Position numbers and translations under genes: made by a program. From Moniliella sp. 'wahieum' (taxonomy: Eukaryota; Basidiomycota; Moniliellomycetes; Moniliellales; Moniliellaceae), in contig RSEE01000015.1 of assembly GCA_003971905.1 (NCBI GenBank), forward strand, positions 868,001 to 932,000: a stretch of DNA of 64,000 bases. Reading direction: 5' to 3'. Shown here piece after piece: positions 36,801-47,698 of this stretch. Under the pieces are notes generated by a model. The model made no database searches, was not told the DNA's origin, and saw only the letters and a program-made list of their open reading frames with translations. The first letter of the stretch is position 1, and the number at the start of each line of letters is the position of its first letter.

Positions 36801-37255
36801 GGAATCCTCGCCGGCCATGATCGCATCCTCGTCCGTGATGGGTTTGCGACAGATTTGGCATGCACACGCACAGCTGGAACATACCAGCTGGTCATTGCTC
36901 AAGATCAGTGCTTCATCGCTGGGGTTTGCGGGGCGGCGAGCGCACAGCGTACATCTTAGACACTCCGGTGCCATCCCATTCGTAAAAGAGACCAGTTGCC
37001 CTTCCTTGACCAAGGCCTGGTGGCATCCACCGCACTGTTTCTCCTCTTCTCCAGACCCAGGTGCTACATGCTGGTAGGGGCCATCGAGTGGTTGTGGTTG
37101 TGGCTGTGGCTGCCAACGGTGTAAGGACGTGTGGTTTCCGTTAGCTTCTTCGGCTCCGATGGCTGCGCTAGCGCTGGCGGTTGTGCTTCCGCTTCGGTTT
37201 CGCCCTCCACTGGTCCTGGCACTGGGCCAACACCAGCGTCGCTGAGGGAGCCCAT
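33812..37255 (-). CDS. Rho GTPase-activating protein, LIM-LIM-coiled coil-C1-RhoGAP
   Basis: Cytosolic/cortical regulator that stimulates GTP hydrolysis by a Rho/Cdc42 GTPase. Domains in order: Met of MGSLSDAG; two LIM zinc fingers (CGGCHQALVKEGQLVSF to CLRCTLC; CQICRKPITDEDAIMAGE, CFLCRICHQPI, YCMPCH) at 37060-36700; a long disordered Gln/Ser-rich region; a coiled coil at 35630-35120; a C1 zinc finger (HDFHSFTAVRPTRCMACQ, CTLCLGAIHQRC, HISIC); and the RhoGAP domain at about 34430-33812. The RhoGAP domain has GIYRQTGGSGQ (arginine finger), VLKNFLRALPVPLIP and NLGTIFGPTLF. An intron at 33838-33908 (GTATGT, ATCCAG) places the end at IVEYLILNPDL. Frame changes occur near 37065, 36960, 36470 and 35000. 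This domain order is typical of basidiomycete RhoGAPs. Confidence 0.88.
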
Positions 37256-37707
37256 GAAGCTCGCCGCGGGAGGAAATGATGGAGATGGGGTGGGAGGCGA
37301 GATGAAGGCGAGATGACGCAAGGACGAGAGCGAAAGCAAGTTAGTGCAGCCGGTCAATGCCGCTTGACGTATCTCCACACTTCTCACTTCCTGAATCTAA
37401 TCGTCCCTTCTCCCAAATAAGGTACGCGCCTCCCGCGCCTCTGTCCGACAAGACTGGGCCGACCGTCGGGACCTGACTGCTTACTATGTAAACGGGCAGT
37501 AGCCCGCAGGCACGCCTAATCTGGCCCGATACACACTGCCCCCGTACGCCGACGCCTGTGGGATCTGCGTTTTGATATATAGTACTTGCGCATCCTTGCG
37601 TCCAAAGCAGCAGAAGGGACGTCCGCAGCACGTTTGATGCTCGTAGGCCACGCATTCTGCCCCGCACTTTCCGCCTCCGGTCTGCCCGCAATTCCGCATT
37701 GTACTGT

Positions 37708-37728
37708 CCCCCCCCCCCCCCCCCCCCC
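37708..37728. repeat. Poly-C run (21 bases)
   Basis: An uninterrupted homopolymer. Its length in the true genome is uncertain given the indel pattern of this sequence. Confidence 0.9.
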
Positions 37729-38839
37729 TTGTTAGCCTGGGCATCTTCTTTCATCCGCAAATGTCGCCCCGCACCAAAAAAAGGCATCATCTGCCATCAT
37801 GCATCCTTCATAACATCATTCCACATCCCATACGCATCGAATCCATCCCCATATCTTGTGCTAACACACCGATCACAATTAACGATTTCATCGATAATCT
37901 CTGATTGATAAGTCGATCAGGTCGCGGTCAACGGTCAACACCAGTTTAAAGGTGTTTGAGAGGCGTTTCTCGCGTTTATGGCTTTCGTGCATCCGTAGTA
38001 GTTCATCACTATGGACACTGGAGTATTCCATTTGAGTATAGTAAGGAAGAGTTACAGAAGAGTACTCCATAATTATATTGCTAGAGAGCTTTGCACCACA
38101 ACGTAATCGAGATGGACCGCCGGGCCCTCTGCTATAACTTTTCACTTTCTTCTCCTTGAGAAGGCCGCATGTGGTAGATGAATCCCCCGGGTGGGGAATG
38201 CGACCCACTGAGATTGTTCTGGGGTAGTCTATTATACACAACATTATGACTACCATAAGAGAATCATCATATTATTGTTTCCTGTGAAGATGGGGGCTGC
38301 TGCTTTTTTGGCCACTATACGACACAATCACAAACGTTGGGATTTATTAATAGTCTGTGTATGGCCGTGGGTGTTATACGTCTGGCCTCTGCATCCTTCA
38401 ATTTTCCGATGAGTGCTGCTATGCAGATTCGCATTTCCAGTAGGGCCGCACATTGCTACCCTCTGTCGAGTGTGACATATGTGACTGGAGCGCGGCGCCG
38501 GTTGAGAGAGAAAGCACCGTATATATTTTGGGGCCATCGAGGGTGTCTGGTCATCACACGACTGAGGGATGGAGGGGCCGTAATTTATGAAGGAGAGTGA
38601 CTAGTGATGGCATCAATTATGCTGCGTATCATATGCATACCCACATGAACATCATTTCGACATCGACAAAACGACATGGAGAAATGAATCATCGCCCTAA
38701 CAAAGATACAATCTATTCTCTCTATTCCTCAGCGCCCTCACCTCGGTTTCACAACTATCGTGATGCGGGCGAAGGTTGTCCATAAAAGACGCGCGTGACT
38801 TGGTGATATAGCCGTAAGCGCGTAACGCGTAGGCTTTCA

Positions 38840-38874
38840 TGCAGCTTCCAGCTTCCAGCTTGAAGCTTGAAGCT
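38840..38874. repeat. Five in-phase heptads ending AGCT
   Basis: Five consecutive heptads share the AGCT end while the first three bases change from TGC to TCC (twice) to TGA (twice). The 7-bp phase is exact. Confidence 0.88.
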
Positions 38875-39105
38875 TTTAGCTCCTCAGGCCGGCGTCACGC
38901 GTCAGGCCTGACCTCAGGCCTCAGGCTGAGGTTTTAAGAAAGCTCCAATGCAGTGGAAAGCTTGGACGCATGATGCATGACGGATTTAAAGAGGCGAACA
39001 GGTGACATTATGGTAGCCGTGGCATCAGTAGAGTCACTAGTCACATGTGATGCGGTGTGGGTGAACCTGCGGTTGCTTCGGCCAGACGGGAAGCTGAAAA
39101 GGCGG

Positions 39106-39152
39106 TCAAGCTTCAAGCTTCAAGCTTCAAGCTTCTAGTGACCGGTGACCGG
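39106..39152. repeat. (TCAAGCT)4 followed by (TGACCGG)2
   Basis: Four perfect TCAAGCT units, a 5-bp TCTAG link, then two TGACCGG units. The triplet switches from TCA to TGA and the tetranucleotide from AGCT to CCGG. Confidence 0.92.
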
Positions 39153-39181
39153 TCTGACCAGTGGGGCTAAGGAGTGGCTAG

Positions 39182-39219
39182 TGAGCTAGTGAGCTAGTGA
39201 GCTAGTAAGGCCTGAGGCC
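39182..39219. repeat. (TGAGCTAG)3 then TAAGGCC, TGAGGCC
   Basis: Three 8-bp TGAGCTAG units (overlapping AGCT and CTAG palindromes) run directly into two heptads ending GGCC. This is the only clear 8-bp variant. Confidence 0.88.
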
Positions 39220-39588
39220 CGTGAGCGCCCTGAGCCTCAGGCCTCACTAGCACTGAGGTACTGAGGCCTCGGGGCTGAGGCTATGAGGACAATTAACGTT
39301 TAGCAATTGCTGAGCTGTGGCCTGTGACATGTGACACGCGTGACATATCGGTGATGTGATGTGAATTGTTAGACACTGCTCCACACTGGGCCCTGGCACG
39401 GCCAATGCAGGCCGCAGCACAGGGGCAGTGGAGGGGTGTGGCCCCAAGACGAAGCTACACGGTGCGACCATGTTATATCCGGGCGTTTTTGTAAAACCTT
39501 TGTAGACACAAACGCCTCGCACTCCCTGCTCTGACTGATGGGGTGCTGCCTGGTGCTGCCCATCCGCCTGAGGTTCAGGCCTCAGGCT

Positions 39589-39660
39589 GAACGGCTGAAC
39601 GTTGAACGTTGTTGAACTTCAACGCTGCAGTTCAACGGTTCAGCGCTGAGCCGCTGAACG
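39589..39660. repeat. TGAACGT-type tract with inverted half
   Basis: TGAACGG and two TGAACGT units, then TTCAACG/TTCAGCG words in the opposite sense. The whole block could fold back on itself. Confidence 0.75.
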
Positions 39661-40083
39661 TTATCCGAGGGGACAGTCTCGCGTTGGGCCCGCTGGGAGT
39701 GGTTGAATGTTAAGTGCGTTGAGAGTTGTTGGCTGCTCTTTTTACTGTTGGCCTTGTGCACTACACATGACGCGCTGCTTCTGGGGGGTTGGTCTGTTCT
39801 GGCCCAGCCACATGCACAACGATAATGCACTTCCTGCCGTTTTTGCTTTGGGTTGGAAAAGCTGTGGAAGCTAGTTGAAACGTGTCTTGTCGACGGTTAG
39901 CTTACTATTGCTATACCGAAACGATGCCCACTGACAGAGCGTGTATTAATGTGCGCGAGGTGCCCACTGGCATCGCAGAAGTCTCCTCGAGTCTCTCTGT
40001 CTGTCCATTGCTATTCTCGCCTTTTCCTCTCAAATCTCAGTTTTTAATAGTGAAGTCACTCCAGTCACTAGTCACTCAGTCTC

Positions 40084-40118
40084 TGAGTTCTGAGTTCTGA
40101 GTACTCATCGATCATCAC
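40084..40118. repeat. Five in-phase heptads with four different ends
   Basis: TGAGTTC twice, TGAGTAC, TCATCGA and TCATCAC follow each other with exact 7-bp spacing, so TGA- and TCA-type units share one phase. Confidence 0.88.
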
Positions 40119-40293
40119 TCCCCGAACCCACCCCCTGCCATTAACCATTCGCCACCCACTCTGAAGCGGGACTCGGCGCTGAGCCTCAGCGCTGAGGTTC
40201 TGTAGTGCTCAACAGCCTGAGACCTCTGGGCGCCTGTGAACGTCCCGGCCTGAGCGCCTGAGCGTTGAACCGTTGAACGCCGAACACCCTTTA

Positions 40294-40356
40294 ACAAGCT
40301 TAAAGCTTCAGGCTTCAAGCTTCACGCTTCAAGCTTCACGCCTTCGGCCTCACTAT
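40294..40356. repeat. Nine in-phase degenerate heptads
   Basis: Nine successive 7-bp units. The first three bases are mainly TCA, with ACA and TAA at the left end. The last four bases vary among AGCT, GGCT, CGCT, CGCC, GGCC and CTAT. This is the longest continuous phased tract in the window. Confidence 0.85.
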
Positions 40357-40838
40357 AGTCACTGGTTACTAGCCTAAGGCTCAACTGGAGTTCCCCCCGG
40401 ACATATACACCCGGTGTTTGCCACAACGACATAGTTGCGTGTCAGTTTGCTTGGGTTCAGGCCCAGTACAACCCGCCGCCACCATCACTCTGCTCATATA
40501 CCCCCGGGCAGTCACCGGCGTGCTGTACCCCCCCCTCTTGTCCCGCCTCCTTTCCGTCCCGTCGGCCTACTCTGCCTTCCTCTGACACAGTCTCCCAATT
40601 CCCTCATTGTCTCGCTCTCCAGCCTCCTCGTTATTGGCTCACCCACGGCTGGTCCGTTGCTGCTCGCCTCCTTTCCTCCTCCATCCCTCTCAAGACGACG
40701 ACGTGCCCATTCAACGCTCGACCTCTCGTGCTGTCTTCATTCTTACGGTGCACCGCGCCTCGCTCTCAGCTCTCAACTTTCAGCTCTTAATTCTTCCACC
40801 TGCCTCATTGCGTTCTCGCTGGGCGGCTTCCATTTTCC

Positions 40839-42774
40839 ATGGACCCCCTTGCCCTTCGCATCGCGCGCCTCAGAGACGGAGATGCTCTGGCCATCAGGCG
40901 CTGCGGATTCTGCCTCCACCATCTCCCTGACTCCCGCTCAATCTCCCCTCACAGCCCAACTCGCGCCATTCCCTTCCTCCATATCCACTGCACCCATTCC
41001 CATCACCTCGCCTGTGCCTTCAGGCCTCCCCTTTGCCCATCCGGGAGCCTTGCCTTCCCAACCCCCCCCCAGCCAAATGACTCCAGTGGCCCGGCTCCCT
41101 TGGTCCCGGCCTCGTCATCCCTGTCGCCTCATCTCACAGTAACCCTCACGCCATGGCCTGTGTCGCCGCCCTTGACTGGTTCATCCCTCACCCCGCCCCG
41201 CCACCCCCAGTTGGGCCCCGGGATGCTGGATCCAATTCCAGGGGCTGTTTCTCCATCCCAGCTCTTTAACCCTCAACCATCCTCGTCAACATCTCTCGCT
41301 CTCGCACCCACAGTCTTCACCTCCCCGGATGCCCCTGCTTTTCCCCGTGCCCCCCAACACAGCACCCACATCACTCTCATCTGCTACGACGTATCGTCAC
41401 CTCGTTCTCCACCCCCAGATGCCCGCGCCATCCCATTCTGGTCGGCTAAACCGTATTCCCTCCCGCCCCTCCCGTCCGTATCCTCAACCACTCCGTTCTG
41501 GCAGCATTGGGTCTTCCACCTCCTCTCTTTCCCCTACGATGAACAACGTCGGTTTGGGCCTTTCGGGCTCTCCCTATCCCTCTCTCGCGGCTATGGGATC
41601 CTCGGGCCCGATAAGAACCGGTGCAGGAGTGTCCCCGTCACCAAATTTAGCAAGTTTGGGCTCATTTGCTTCGGATTTAACACCCCTTCGGTACTTCTGC
41701 ATTCATCAGGTGGTGGGAAGACCTATGTTCCTGGTTCTAGCACTTTTCACAACAGTGAGGTATGTACCCACCTCCACCCTCCATTCGGGTGGTTTGTCCG
41801 TTGACTGGCCTCGAGCTGACTGATTTGTGTCAATCAATAATAGCTGTGGATTAACGACAAGCTACCCCTTCTACGCGAGGGAAGAGATTACGACTTGCAG
41901 GCGGCCAAATCCGCACCATCGGCTTGCATATCTATTGAGATTGAGCAGAGTGGAAAGACACCTCCTGTTGTGCAGAGGGAAATCAGTCCACCTCTTCTAT
42001 GTCCGGGGGTATCGAGGCCTCACATCCTACCCATACCGTGCTCATGGCCCCAGTACCTTCCGTGAGGGTGCACTGGGCTAAGGAGCTTGTTTCTCAACTG
42101 GTTCGCAAATCTGTGCCTCTTTCTCCTCCACACCAGCAGCCGGACCCAGGGGATTCTAGCAAACGGTCCATCGCCCGCTCCGCCGGTAAACTTTCTTTCC
42201 TCTTGCCAGACGTGTCCGATTGGGACGAGCTGAAGGATGAGCTGGTCGCTGCCGGGCCATTTAAGACGGATCGAATTTGGGAACGGACGGTGGTTAGCGG
42301 GGAAAGCGAGACGAGCACATTGAGTACTCCTCCTGTCTTACCTGCTGCCGTTCACGCGAATCAGCACCGATCGTGGCACCCACGACGATGTTGGACCAAC
42401 ATCAAGGCTCCAACTCTTCACCTGACCAGCGAAAGTGTCAACCGGGTGGTAAGTCGGCTCGCTGCGTCTGTCGCACCCGAATCGCAGCCAAGGTGCGTTC
42501 CGACCGTCGGGGTGTCCAGGTGACCATCACCGACCGTCTGGGCCACTGCATCGCCCCCACGGACCGCAAAGAACGGGCAATGGTGAGCAAATTTGTTCAT
42601 CATCTGGCCGCCTTGGGTGTTCCTCCAGCCCAAGTCCATTCCCTGATTGCTCACCTGTCCCAAGATGCCGAAAGCCTCTCGCCCCAAGATCGAGCATTTT
42701 ACCTCGAGTGGCTTCCTTCGGGCAAGTACTGCCAAGTCTTGCGTGCCGCTTCAGTACGACAGCATAGGCCTTGA
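40839..42774 (+). CDS. Ser/Pro-rich protein with ordered C-terminus, function unknown
   Basis: Not recognised. Starts MDPLALRIARLRDGDALA, followed by about 300 residues of Ser/Pro-rich low complexity (for example PSSISTAPIPITSPVPS; SIGSSTSSLSPTMNNVGLG). An intron at 41760-41843 (GTATGT donor, AATAG acceptor) leads to LWINDKLPLLREGRDYDLQA. A more ordered region follows: VHWAKELVSQLVRKSVPLS, LSFLLPDVSDWDELKDELV, VTITDRLGHCIAPTDRKERA, VSKFVHHLAALGVPPAQVH and LSPQDRAFYLEWLPSGK, then a stop at 42774. Frame changes are needed near 40900, 41120, 41390, 41690, 42000 and 42420. The helical C-terminal segments look conserved, but I cannot name a family. It could be a transcription or cell-cycle regulator; that is only a guess from composition. 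Confidence 0.55.
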
Positions 42775-44667
42775 TCCTTCACTGGATCAGGTCGAGATTG
42801 CCTTGGCCTCTCTCATCGTACCAATGGTGCACTGGAGCAGGGAGTCACTGCCCCTCTGCCTGCATCTGCCTTTTGGGGCAGCGCTCCTGGCAAACACTGG
42901 GCGTATAACATATTCCCCCCTGCAATGGAGGCCGTCAAAAGCCCCCTTCTTTCTATTGGGTCTGTCTTTCTATATTGGTCGATTTCCGCATTTCGTCATC
43001 CTTGCATCTCTCGTACCCCTCTCCACCTTCCACGTCGCCCTATTGCATTGGCACTTGACTCCTGCTCGGGGGCGACTATTCAACCCACACAGGCTGGCAC
43101 CACACCTTCGTCTATGTCCCCGGTTGGACATATACGAGCGCCATATGCTCTTCACGATGCTTGGGATCTGTGCCTGTTGCTCCTTCCCCCCCTGTCCCCC
43201 GGTAACATCCTGTCACCTTTTTTCCGGTTCCATGTTCAACGTTCAACGACATCAACAACCGTTTTCTTTTTCTTTTAACGTTTCCTTCATCGCTACTTCA
43301 AGATTCCCATCCTTCCTGTTTCCCCCTCCCCCTCAATCAGAATACAAGAAAGTAAGTAACAGCTCTTCACATTCCTTCGAGCTTCACATTGCTTCACGTT
43401 GCTTGCCTTTACTTTCTTTGTCATGATCACTGTTTTCAGTTGATCTCTCTTTCCTCTGCACTTTTTTGCTGAGGATAACAATCATTACTTTCTCACGATG
43501 ATCGGACTACATGTGGAAGTAGCGGATCGCGATGGACCTTTCTGTTCTACTTTGTATCGTCCTCCCTGTCATAAAGGCGTTGGTTGGACTATCATGGTTG
43601 GGCGACCGTGGCCCAGGTGGCAATTACATATCTCGCAGCATGCTCGGAATGCTACGCAGGCCCCCTTTTCTCTCATAGTATCTTCCACAATCTGCAAGTT
43701 GGAAAGGCCCACTGCCCTAATTCTGAGTGTGAGACTACTGCGTAGGATTGGTGAGACGCGGTAAAATGCAATCGTATCTTATTCTTCCGCTTCACAGCAG
43801 CAGTGCGTGGGTGGACAAATTGAAACGCCCCCTCGTCACATGCAGTCTCTCTTTTCGCTTTTGGCTTGCCACATGTCACATCCTACAACAGTTGGAACCA
43901 GTCTGTCCCCCGTCTCACGCGTAGGCAGATCTATATATATCTTCCTTACATATCAGAGTGCCTGGTGTCAGTTGCGAGTACTCCTTTGTACATATCACAG
44001 TCAGGGGCTAATAAGACGAAGGGAGACCATAATCAAGACGAGGTCTGTCGGGAGATGTAATAGTAGCAATCCTTTGTGGGAAAACTATGAGTGCAATAGC
44101 AGAGGACTGCATAATGGAGCACCGCAGAAGATCAGGGAAAGAGAGGCAACGCACATGTGAGACAGAGACTTTTTGGAAATGGGAGCGATATCATATATCA
44201 CAAACTATGACACCAATTACTATACCCCTCTTTTTCGTGCCAAGGTGCCCCGTATGTTATAACTTTGTCCAAGAAGGGCTGCACTTTCGATCCCACCCCC
44301 CGGCTGCAAATGGAACGTCGACAAGGTGTATTATTCTCACCTAGTAGATGCGCGCGTACCGTATAAACTGTTGGGCTTATATCCGACCGGGCGAAACGAT
44401 ATCCCATCAAGCGTTGAAATCAAACGCAGAGAGGGAGTGGTATTAGACCCGTTTTGAAGCTTCTGATGTATACCAACAAGTTGTTTCTCTCTATAAATAG
44501 CCGTGTAGTTTTCAATGGATTGATTATTGAATTACTCATCGGGAAAGAGGGGTATATATGTACGCGACGGATCGATGGGGGAGATGATGGGGACCTCACA
44601 AAAGAGGCCCCTGTGAGGAAGAGAGTCGGGTGACGACGGTGTGCGTTGACGACGTTCAAGTTGAACT

Positions 44668-44709
44668 TCAAGCTTCAAGCTTCAAGCTTGAACGTTGAAC
44701 GTTGACGGT
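44668..44709. repeat. (TCAAGCT)3 (TGAACGT)2 TGACGGT tract
   Basis: Six exact heptads. The switch from TCA/AGCT to TGA/ACGT happens without any change of phase, making the tract almost a perfect inverted repeat around the switch. Confidence 0.92.
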
Positions 44710-44826
44710 CATACGCTGAGGGCCATGCTGTCGGCGTTTCGTCAGTACAATACGCCCGTGATCGACATAGCGCACGACGCTTCGATATGCTCTTTGGGCG
44801 CTAAGGGATATAATGCCTAAGGGGTC

Positions 44827-44863
44827 TAAGGCCTAAGGGGACTATATAATAAGGCCTAAGGCC
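44827..44863. repeat. TAAGGCC heptads
   Basis: TAAGGCC and TAAGGGG, a 9-bp AT spacer, then two TAAGGCC units. TAA replaces TGA, but the self-complementary GGCC is kept. Confidence 0.8.
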
Positions 44864-45998
44864 TATTAAGGACGATGATCATCGGTGAGTATATATATAG
44901 TACGTCCCTGTGACTGGCTACCGTGACCGAGAGATCACCGCCTCCGAAGTGAATATGAGTATCTGTACGTTTTATTAAGCGCTTGCGCGGCTCTCAGTAG
45001 TGAGAGATGAGAGCTTCCTGTTGAGAGGGTTTGGGACGTGTGAGGGTGTGGAGTATATATATACTCACACAGTGTTATTCTCTTCACTCTTCAATAGTCA
45101 CCCTTCCCGTCATGCAGTGCCTCAAGAATGCTCAGCGCGCTCATCGACATAATCGAAGCTACGGATACGCCCTAACGTGGATGAAACAGGGGGAACAAGA
45201 CTGATATCTGAGAAGCGGGCTGTGTGTCTTTGCTTAATCCACCGTTATAAACAGGTCCTCGATCGATGATCTCGATGATCAATGTCGGCTTATAGTGCTT
45301 AGCGCTTATTATCTCTCGGACAACGGAAGACATTGTAGAAAGGGGGTGGCTTTTTTTACGACAAAGCGGCCCCACTAATAGAACCCGTGAACCATATGCT
45401 TATCGAGAACTTCACACTCAATTACCGCAAACCTCATCCGTCCCCCATTACACATTTGGGGAGTGATGCTAGTGATGCATGGAGGACTAAAACCTTTTTG
45501 TAGTACACGGGAAAGGAAATAAGGGCGCGTGCGGCCGAAGCACCCCTCAGCAGATCGATTTCACCCGCTCCCATTTAAAACAACATTAACCGCGGCTTAA
45601 CCACATAGTACTATGGGTGCGCGCCTCTCACCTCGCATTATGGCCGACGAGCAAGGGCAACTTACTGATTATCATCCCTTCCTTTGTTACGGAACGAAGA
45701 AGATGAGGCCGGCGGTGTTTTCAATCCATAGAGTTAAGAGCTCCATAATGCTTCCGTGCTGGAAGATGGTATGGTATTCCGACTGCTCCAACTGCTATGT
45801 ATTCTGTGAGAAGGTGATGTCGATGAACCGCATCGAAAGACTCACATCAGTTAGGGGTTTCCAGTGATATAAGCATATTGTTCGCCGTCTTGGAGGCATA
45901 CTACCGACTTTTGCGTGGTCCGCGTCATCCTGATCAAGGGGGAAAACAACGGATATTGAGTATGGCCCTCACAGGTACTTGACGGTTCCCTTTTGTGA

Positions 45999-46080
45999 TT
46001 ACGCTTGCTGATGCAACGTTCGAAGCCGCTCCTTTTCCCTGCGTTCCACAGGCGTTTGTGCGACGGTTTCCTTTTTTACG
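45999..46080 (-). pseudogene. Fragment of a repeated coding sequence (copy A)
   Basis: On the minus strand this reads KKETVAQTPVERREKERLR then TLHQQA and stops. It is clearly related, in DNA and protein, to the plus-strand fragment at 47240-47340. The open frame runs upstream to 46235 with no other motif. Probably a relic of an unclassified mobile or duplicated gene. Confidence 0.5.
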
Positions 46081-47021
46081 ACACCGCGTCCGCCGATACC
46101 CAAAACAATTGTGAGACGACCTGTGGGTGAATCAACACACCGATCATCCCAGCTGTTAGGCTGAAGTCTACAGACGAAGCGTTCTCCCCCCCACACAAGT
46201 TCCATGCCTGAACACCGTGCCGGTCTTTGAGCCATAAAAAGAGGCCACTTTGGTCAAATTCTCCTGTAGTTTATAGGGCGAAATTCGCAAACCAAGGCTT
46301 GCGCCTCCTTCTCGCGGATACTCTATGAGATATAATCCCTCTGCAATGGTACGTTGTACTGTAGAAGCGATGTATTATACATGTCAGAGGTTGTAGGCAG
46401 AGACTATATTCTGGGGAGGGTACCGGTCCCAATCCAATATAGCGCTTCATGAGTGGTACCAACGCTTGTTTACGCAGTAAATATACAGGTCCCCAGAACT
46501 CGGCTGACGGCATCATCCTGATCATGCACCGAGGAAAGGATGCGTTGATGGCTCTCAGTATACTGTGCAGTTTTGGTATCCTACGTTCCGTCAGTTGGAA
46601 CTGTATCGGAAGAATATGGGCCGCCATAGCTTTTTCCCTTAATAGAACTAGCCTGTATACTCCCGGCGATTGAGCTTCCCATGTAACAGTCGGGACTAGA
46701 CGAGGGAGACCAAGGTCCTGTCAGAGACGGAGGGGATGGCAAGAAAGTGGAGAGGAAACGGAAAAAAGGCATAGGGCAGGGAACAGAAAAAAAAAAGGAA
46801 GGAATGAACAAGTGGTACACGGGATGCAGAAGTGGAAATTGGAGCGAGCTTGGTCATTCGATGAGACCCATGCTCCATCTTGTCAATAGGTACGGTATCA
46901 TACTTCTCTCCCTTTTCATTGCCTCTTCTGCTCGCCACTAGAGAAAAAATAAAATGTGTAACCACAGTCTGTTTTCGGATTCATCTTCTGTGTGGATTTT
47001 TGTCAACCACCCCGTATATAT

Positions 47022-47104
47022 TAACCCCCGCAAGATGAACGGTTAGGTTTAGACGTAGCGTTCCCCCTGTCCCAGCCTTCTTAAGTCTGCCAATGAAATG
47101 GACG
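47022..47104 (+). repeat. Direct repeat, left copy
   Basis: Begins TAACCCCCGCAAGATGAACG and ends TGAAATGGACG. The same sequence with a few changes and a short internal indel recurs at 47611-47698, about 500 bp downstream in the same orientation. Confidence 0.9.
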
Positions 47105-47239
47105 TTGTATAGGAGTAAGGCGGGATCTATTCCAACACAAGATTAAGGTCCTCCTGAGACTTTCCTCAAAAATTGGGGGCGAGTTTCGACTGCTTACCAT
47201 ACGGCGCCGTTGCTGATACGAAAGTTGAAGGTCTCTTTT

Positions 47240-47528
47240 TATATTGGGCGCGGTTGCGGTTTCTTATACAAAAACTCCCTTGGAACGCCGGGAGAAGGAG
47301 CTGCTTCGGCTGCTTGAACAAGCAGAATACGACAAGAACGCCATGTACCAAAGACGCACTCAAGAGCCGTTCTTCCTCCTGGTTTTGACGACGCGAGGAT
47401 ACTACGGCACCAAGACAGCGGGCAAGTTGTTTGCGCATTGGGAGGATTTGGCTACTAAGTCTCAGTGGAAATGGTTCCTCGCTCGGATGTCAACCACGTT
47501 TTCATCCGTGTCCACACGCGCTTCCTAG
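47240..47528 (+). pseudogene. Fragment of a repeated coding sequence (copy B)
   Basis: Reads KTPLERREKELLRLLEQAEY, then FFLLVLTTRGYYGTKTAGKLF and HWEDLATKSQWKWFLARM, and stops at 47528. Its first 25 residues match copy A at 45999-46080 on the other strand. It lies between the two 83-88 bp direct repeats, so it may be the cargo of a small, dead element. The protein family is not recognised. Confidence 0.5.
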
Positions 47529-47610
47529 GGTACGGGACCGGATGGCGAGAAACGGAGGGGTGATATCCTGGCGTTAACCCTGGTTCCTTAACCTTGGTGG
47601 CGCTTCCAAG

Positions 47611-47698
47611 TAACCCCCGCAAGATGAACGGTTAGGTTTAGAAGTAGCGTTCCCCCTGTCCCTCTGTCTTAAGCTCGTCTCTGTCAATGAAATGGACG
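47611..47698 (+). repeat. Direct repeat, right copy
   Basis: Second copy of the repeat at 47022-47104, about 90% identical by eye over the first 50 bases. Too short to be called an LTR without target-site evidence. Confidence 0.9.

Larger units (their letters stand above)
37256..40838. other. Intergenic region between divergent genes, repeat-rich
   Basis: About 3.6 kb without a convincing gene. It contains a poly-C run, an AT-richer stretch (37.8-38.8 kb) and the densest set of heptad arrays in the window (38.8-40.4 kb). A Cys-rich frame on the minus strand at 37484-37699 (CGQTGGGKCGAEC, CCGRPFCC) is too short and isolated to call. Confidence 0.6.

Noticed and set aside
37484-37744. Cys-rich small protein on the minus strand
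   Set aside because: Short, isolated and bounded by the poly-C run; no known Cys pattern or splice support.
39106-40356. CRISPR-like array
   Set aside because: Repeat units are 7 bp without spacers and the DNA is eukaryotic.
47022-47698. LTR retrotransposon
   Set aside because: The direct repeats are under 90 bp, lack TG...CA ends and enclose no gag/pol motifs.
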